Assembly (NCBI RefSeq): GCF_000018585.1
Contig: NC_009976.1
Coordinates: forward strand, 1-64,000
DNA length: 64,000 nucleotides
Source: Prochlorococcus marinus str. MIT 9211
Lineage (GTDB): Bacteria > Cyanobacteriota > Cyanobacteriia > PCC-6307 > Cyanobiaceae
Direction of reading: 5' to 3'
Shown: positions 59,618 to 64,000 of the stretch, in pieces
Layout of the letters: every line of letters begins with the position of its first letter
Position numbering within the stretch: the first letter of the stretch is position 1
Translations under genes and position numbers: made by a program
The notes under the pieces: generated by a model
What the model saw: only the letters and a program-made list of their open reading frames with translations
Database searches by the model: none
Told to the model about the DNA's origin: nothing

Positions 59618-61093
59618 ATGTCTAGCTCTAATACTGAGTGGCAAGCAGTGATTGGTTTGGAGACTCATGTTCAATTGGGAACAGATAGCAAAATATTTAC
59701 TTCAGCGTCTACGCATTTTGGTGATGCCCCTAATACGCATATTGATCCAGTTGTTTGCGGGTTGCCTGGTACTTTGCCGGTTTTAAACAAGAAAGTCCTT
59801 GAGTATGCCGTTAAAGCTTCTATGGCATTAAATTTGAATATTGCTCGACATAGCAAATTTGATCGGAAGCAATATTTTTATCCTGACCTTCCTAAGAATT
59901 ACCAGATCTCTCAATTTGATGAACCTATTGCGGAAGAGGGATGGATTGAAGTAGAAGTTGCTGAAAAAGGTAAAGACACTTATTTAAAAAAAATTGGTAT
60001 AGAAAGATTACATATGGAGGAAGATGCAGGGAAATTGGTTCACTCTGGCAGTGACCGACTAGCTGGTTCTACCCATTCTTTGGTTGATTACAATCGCGCT
60101 GGAGTAGCTTTGGCAGAGATTGTTAGTAAACCAGATTTACGTACTGGGAGAGAAGCAGCTGAATATGCTGCGGAGATAAGACGAATAGTTAGATACCTCG
60201 GAGTTTCTGATGGGAATATGCAGGAAGGTTCTTTGCGATGTGATGTGAATATCTCTGTCCGAAGGGACGAAAATGCTCCATTTGGCACAAAAGTAGAAAT
60301 TAAAAATATGAATTCATTCTCAGCAATTCAAAAGGCTTGTGAATATGAAATTGAGCGCCAGATTTGTTTATATGAAGAAGGTGGTGTTGTGAACCAGGAA
60401 ACACGACTTTGGGATGAATCTAGGCAATTGACTAAAAGTATGCGATCTAAGGAAGGTAGTAGTGATTATCGTTATTTTCCTGATCCAGATTTAGGACCAA
60501 TTGAGGTTAGTGCTGATCTTCAAAGGAAGTGGAGATTGGAATTACCAGAGTTGCCTGCCGCAAAACGTCATAGATATGCAGATGAGATGGGTTTGTCTGC
60601 ATACGATGCAAGAGTACTAACCGATGAGTTAGCCATGGCAGTTTATTTTGAAGCAGTTGTTTTAGAAGGAGCAGACCCCAAAATTGCCTCTAATTGGATT
60701 ACAGGTGATATAGCGGCTTATGTAAAAGCAAATAAGAAGGATTTTTCTACTCTTCCATTGCGCCCCTCTGAGTTAGCTGAAATGATTCAACTGATTTCTG
60801 ATGCAAAGATTAGTGGGAAAATTGCTAAAGAGATTCTTCCAGAACTTCTTCAAACAGGTTGCTCCCCGAAAGAATATGTTGAGAGAAATGGCTTAGGAAT
60901 GATTAGTGACTCTGTATTTATTACTTCAATGATTAATGAGTTGCTTGTAGCCCATCCAGCAGAGGTTGAAGCATTTAGATCGGGGAAAACAAAACTTCAG
61001 GGATTTTTTGTTGGTCAATTGATGAAGAAAACGGGTGGTAAGATTGATCCAAAGCTTGCCAATACAATCTTACTAAAGCAGTTACAAGCTTAG
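59618..61093 (+). CDS. gatB: Asp-tRNA(Asn)/Glu-tRNA(Gln) amidotransferase subunit B
   Basis: Kinase/transamidase subunit of GatCAB, which converts mischarged Glu-tRNA-Gln to Gln-tRNA-Gln. The 491-residue product has EWQAVIGLETHVQLGTDSKI, LPGTLPVLNK, YFYPDLPKNYQISQFDEPIA, the ERLHMEEDAGKLVHSG region and TKVEIKNMNSFSAIQKACEY, ending with a C-terminal YqeY-like tail (FFVGQLMKKTGGKIDPKLAN). ATG 59618 is preferred over a TTG four codons upstream. gatA and gatC are elsewhere. Confidence 0.97.
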   Translation: MSSSNTEWQAVIGLETHVQLGTDSKIFTSASTHFGDAPNTHIDPVVCGLPGTLPVLNKKVLEYAVKASMALNLNIARHSKFDRKQYFYPDLPKNYQISQFDEPIAEEGWIEVEVAEKGKDTYLKKIGIERLHMEEDAGKLVHSGSDRLAGSTHSLVDYNRAGVALAEIVSKPDLRTGREAAEYAAEIRRIVRYLGVSDGNMQEGSLRCDVNISVRRDENAPFGTKVEIKNMNSFSAIQKACEYEIERQICLYEEGGVVNQETRLWDESRQLTKSMRSKEGSSDYRYFPDPDLGPIEVSADLQRKWRLELPELPAAKRHRYADEMGLSAYDARVLTDELAMAVYFEAVVLEGADPKIASNWITGDIAAYVKANKKDFSTLPLRPSELAEMIQLISDAKISGKIAKEILPELLQTGCSPKEYVERNGLGMISDSVFITSMINELLVAHPAEVEAFRSGKTKLQGFFVGQLMKKTGGKIDPKLANTILLKQLQA

Positions 61094-61099
61094 GAATTT

Positions 61100-61705
61100 T
61101 TAAAGTAATTTATCTATCTCTAAATATAATTTTTGTAGTTCATTATTATTCTCAATAGTTGTATCTCCTAGTCTCTTTTTTAGTTCTAATGGCCATTGTG
61201 CGTTAATTCTATTTTCAGCAGAATTTCTGGAAAGACCATCTCTTTTTAATAAACGATTCATTTGAGTTTCTCTAGTTGAACTTATAACCCATATTTCACT
61301 ACAAAGTGATGTTAAATCAGCTTCAAATAATAAAGGAATAATTAGTATTACTATCGGTTCACGTTGCATTAAATTTAGTTCTTGTGAGAATCTTTTCCTT
61401 ACAATTGGGTGAATTAAATTTTCAATCCACCTTCGTTCATTTTTATCTCCAAAGATAATTTCCCCTAATTTGTGCCTATCAATTAATTGTCTATCCTTAT
61501 TTGTTGAGATAATTCTATTTTTAAATCTTTTTAGAACAGCATTTGCCGCGGGAGTACCTGGTTGAAGAGCATCTCTAGCAAATAAATCTGCATCCAGAAT
61601 TGGCAAACCTTTGTTGATTGCTAAGTAGCTTCCAACTGTACTTTTTCCACTAGCAATGCCGCCAGTGATTCCAATACGTCTTTGAGATCCTTGCCATCTT
61701 TGCAA
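61100..61705 (-). CDS. coaE: Dephospho-CoA kinase
   Basis: Last step of coenzyme A synthesis. The 201-residue P-loop kinase shows RRIGITGGIASGKSTVGSYL (P-loop 15-22), LDADLFARDALQPGTPA, FGDKNERRWIENLIHPIVRK and IPLLFEADLTSLCSEIWVIS. Standard length. Start is TTG 61705 (no better start precedes the motif). It ends six bases after the gatB stop, in a convergent pair, and starts 70 bases from divergent argJ. Confidence 0.94.
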   Translation of the reverse strand: MQRWQGSQRRIGITGGIASGKSTVGSYLAINKGLPILDADLFARDALQPGTPAANAVLKRFKNRIISTNKDRQLIDRHKLGEIIFGDKNERRWIENLIHPIVRKRFSQELNLMQREPIVILIIPLLFEADLTSLCSEIWVISSTRETQMNRLLKRDGLSRNSAENRINAQWPLELKKRLGDTTIENNNELQKLYLEIDKLL

Positions 61706-61775
61706 ATTAATAGCCTTGTAAAATTTCGCTCCTATAACGCAGGATAATAGTTATTCTTCTTTCTAAGTAAGCGTA

Positions 61776-63014
61776 TTGGGTTCTACCGAATCATCTTTAT
61801 GGTCTCCTGCCAAGGGGGGTATTGCTGCTCCTTCTGGGTTTAGTGCTTCTGGGATTTCAGCAGGTTTAAAAAATTCTGGTAATTTTGACCTTGCTTTACT
61901 TCTTGCACCTAAAGGTGCTGTATGTGCAGGGACATTTACTCAATCGTTAGTAAGAGCCGCTTGTGTTGACCTTTGTCGAGAGAGATTACTTATCAATCAG
62001 GGGAAAGCTAGGGCAGTATTAATTAATTCAGGTCAAGCTAATGCTTGTACTGGTACTCATGGTTTACTTGATGCTTTACAAGCTTCTAGCAGTCTTTCTA
62101 AAGAATTAGGCTTCAAGACAGATGAAATATTGGTTTGCTCTACAGGAGTGATAGGGCAAAGAATACCAATGAAGAACTTGCTTTCAGGAATACCTCCTCT
62201 TGTTGCAAATTTGAATGAGCAAGATGGCACTAATGCTGCAAATGCAATTTTGACTACTGATTTAACTAGTAAGCAAATTGCCCTTCAGGCATTTTTAGGA
62301 GATAGGTGCATCACGATTGGGGGCATGGCAAAAGGCTCTGGGATGATTCATCCAGACATGGCAACTATGCTTGGTTTTATTACCTGTGATGCTGGAGTGC
62401 CTATTCAAATCTGGAACGAAATGGTTCGGCAGGTCGTTGATGATTCTTTTAATGCAATTACTGTTGATGGAGATACCAGCACTAATGATGCATTTCTAGC
62501 GTTTTCTTCTGGCCCAAGATTGCAGGCTCAAAACTTTGATTTTTTGAAAACTGGATTAAAGTGTGTAGCAGAATATTTAGCAAAATCTATTGCTAGAGAT
62601 GGTGAAGGATCGAACTGCCTCATTGAAGTAAAAGTTGAAGGAGCAGATACAGCTTCATCGGCAAAAAAAATAGCTCGAACTATTTGTAGTTCTTCTTTAG
62701 TGAAAACGGCTGTCAATGGTGCTGATCCTAATTGGGGCAGAATTGCAGCAGCAGCGGGTAGAGCGGGAGTAGACTTTGATCCAAAAAAAATGTCTATTTG
62801 GATTGGCCCATATCAATTAATAAGTCATGGAGTTCCTTTATCTTTTAATAGAGATAAAGTTTCTTCTTATATGAGTGATATGCTAAAAAGCCTGGATAAT
62901 GAGAGTTCTATAAATATAAAAGTTCTTATTGGTGATGGACCGTTCAAGTCATTAGCTTGGGGATGTGATCTTTCTGAAGAATATATCAAAATTAATTCGG
63001 AATATACTACCTAG
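61776..63014 (+). CDS. argJ: Bifunctional ornithine acetyltransferase / N-acetylglutamate synthase
   Basis: Recycles the acetyl group from N-acetylornithine to glutamate in arginine synthesis. The 412-residue precursor is cut autocatalytically before Thr in HPDMATMLGFITCDA (about 195), giving alpha and beta chains. Other marks are KGAVCAGTFTQSLVRAACVD, NSGQANACTGTHGLLDALQA, TVDGDTSTNDAFLAFSSG and GADPNWGRIAAAAGRAGV. Start is TTG 61776. Whether it has full bifunctional activity cannot be told from sequence. Confidence 0.95.
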   Translation: MGSTESSLWSPAKGGIAAPSGFSASGISAGLKNSGNFDLALLLAPKGAVCAGTFTQSLVRAACVDLCRERLLINQGKARAVLINSGQANACTGTHGLLDALQASSSLSKELGFKTDEILVCSTGVIGQRIPMKNLLSGIPPLVANLNEQDGTNAANAILTTDLTSKQIALQAFLGDRCITIGGMAKGSGMIHPDMATMLGFITCDAGVPIQIWNEMVRQVVDDSFNAITVDGDTSTNDAFLAFSSGPRLQAQNFDFLKTGLKCVAEYLAKSIARDGEGSNCLIEVKVEGADTASSAKKIARTICSSSLVKTAVNGADPNWGRIAAAAGRAGVDFDPKKMSIWIGPYQLISHGVPLSFNRDKVSSYMSDMLKSLDNESSINIKVLIGDGPFKSLAWGCDLSEEYIKINSEYTT

Positions 63015-63046
63015 AGTTATGATCTATACCTTGTATTAAAATTAAT

Positions 63047-64000
63047 TTATATACTCTCATTATATTGCTTGTAGTTAGTCATTTCTCTGAATGAAGTAGA
63101 GCTTTCTCTTAAACTATCAAATCCACCTGAGGCTTTAATTCTTCCATTTTCAAATTCATATATGCAATCAGATTCCATAACAGTTGATATTCTATGAGCA
63201 ATTATAATAATAGTGCTTCTTCTACCTATAATTTCAATAGAATCCATTACTTGGGCTTCTGTATTGTTATCTAAAGAGCTTGTAGCTTCATCAAGAATTA
63301 ATAGTTTCGATTTTCTATAAAATGCTCTTGCGATTGCAATTCTTTGTCTCTGCCCACCAGATAGTTTGATACCATTTTCACCAATTTCAGTATAGATTCC
63401 CTCAGGCATTTGGCAGATTAAGTCTGCGATTTGTGCGGCTTGTAAGGAATCCCATGCTCTATCAATATTAATTTCTTCGTTATTTACTCCATACGCTACA
63501 TTTTCTAAAATATTGCTATTTAAAAGATTAATAGATTGTGGCACATAGGAACAACATGCCTGCCAAGCGGGAACTTCTGTTTCCGTAACATCTACACCAT
63601 CAATTTGTAGAGAGCCTGACGTTGGTCTTAAAAGTCCTAGGAGTTGATTGGCAGTCGTTGTTTTTCCACTTCCAGTTTTTCCAACTAATGCTATTCTTGA
63701 ACCTATTGGTATTGTCATGCTGACATTCTTTAATACTAGATCATCACTTTTTGGATATTTATAATTCACCTTATTTAATCTAATATATTTTTTGGGCTCC
63801 ATTCCTTTGGGAGAAGGCACCTCTTTTGATGAAATAGTTAATCTCTGCTTCTTAACTTGAATTAACTTTAGAGCTTCTTCTAAATCAGGTTTGCTCGATC
63901 TTAATGATGTTATTCCTCTAAATAAAGCTTGAAGAGGAGGAGTTAGTTTTAAAGATGCTAAAGCTAGTGTGGCAAGAAATGGAAGGATATCCAGTATTTT
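63047..64000 (-). CDS. ABC exporter (fused membrane and ATPase domains), 5' end outside the window
   Basis: ATP-driven transporter of the MsbA/HlyB type. The 3' part of the gene is in the window, and the frame stays open to base 64000 (KILDILPFLATLALASLKLT, then LFRGITSLRSSKPDLEEALK), so a membrane domain precedes the nucleotide-binding domain. The ATPase has Walker A VGKTGSGKTTT, Q-loop CCSYVPQSINLL, signature LSGGQRQRIA, Walker B KLLILDEATSSLD and switch IIIIAHRIST. A GTG at 63820 is internal and not the start. Substrate unknown; lipid, polysaccharide or peptide export are all possible. Confidence 0.9.
   Translation of the reverse strand, partial: KILDILPFLATLALASLKLTPPLQALFRGITSLRSSKPDLEEALKLIQVKKQRLTISSKEVPSPKGMEPKKYIRLNKVNYKYPKSDDLVLKNVSMTIPIGSRIALVGKTGSGKTTTANQLLGLLRPTSGSLQIDGVDVTETEVPAWQACCSYVPQSINLLNSNILENVAYGVNNEEINIDRAWDSLQAAQIADLICQMPEGIYTEIGENGIKLSGGQRQRIAIARAFYRKSKLLILDEATSSLDNNTEAQVMDSIEIIGRRSTIIIIAHRISTVMESDCIYEFENGRIKASGGFDSLRESSTSFREMTNYKQYNESI

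Noticed and set aside
63047-63820. A stand-alone ABC ATPase starting at GTG 63820
   Set aside because: The frame is open upstream to the window edge and encodes a plausible membrane-domain end, so this is the ATPase half of a longer exporter.

Overview
The window looks like the first 64 kb of a picocyanobacterial chromosome numbered from dnaN, most likely a Prochlorococcus. The reasons are the AT-rich sequence, tight packing, the opening order dnaN / PRC-barrel gene / purL / purF / gyrA-like gene, the cyanobacterial Flv1-Flv3 pair, and a TLP40-like lumenal cyclophilin. A low-light Prochlorococcus fits the base composition by eye, but this is an inference and not a strain identification. I recognise no rRNA, tRNA or CRISPR array.

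Layout. 1-197 is an AT-rich leader with two DnaA-box-like 9-mers beside dnaN (oriC candidate). 198-12.0 kb: beta clamp, purine synthesis (purL, purF), a type IIA topoisomerase A subunit, a TPR lipoprotein-like exported protein, queG, a DUF502 membrane protein and nusB. 12-24.6 kb: ftsY, a frameshifted RsbU-type phosphatase, argH, a glycine-rich RRM protein, dus, msrB, grpE-dnaJ-tusA-rsgA, ebfC, and murC-murB. 24.8-37.3 kb: gap, thiL, cyclophilin, efp-accB, pdxA, an SDR protein, several small unknowns, an HNH protein, an aminotransferase, cbiD and guaA.

37.3-41.3 kb is the one accessory-looking block. An integrase-like tyrosine recombinase gene, interrupted by an in-frame TAG, starts just after guaA, a known island insertion target. 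It is followed by a strong terminator, a decayed-looking stretch, and a large acyltransferase-SGNH surface-modification gene. From 41.4 kb the core resumes: two conserved-looking unknowns, a class B PBP, an FMN reductase, flv3-flv1, SNF2 helicase plus SWIM protein, alaS, speA, ndk, thiO, gatB, coaE, argJ, and an ABC exporter cut by the window end.

The genes are mostly housekeeping: replication and translation factors, purine, arginine, thiamine, B6, cobalamin and CoA synthesis, cell wall, and oxygen photoreduction. Packing is extreme, with many 1-44 bp overlaps at both tandem and convergent ends. I found no clearly new multi-gene system. The strongest anomalies are the frameshifted phosphatase, the amber-interrupted integrase with its cargo, and cbiD, whose conserved N-terminus lies upstream of any canonical start codon.
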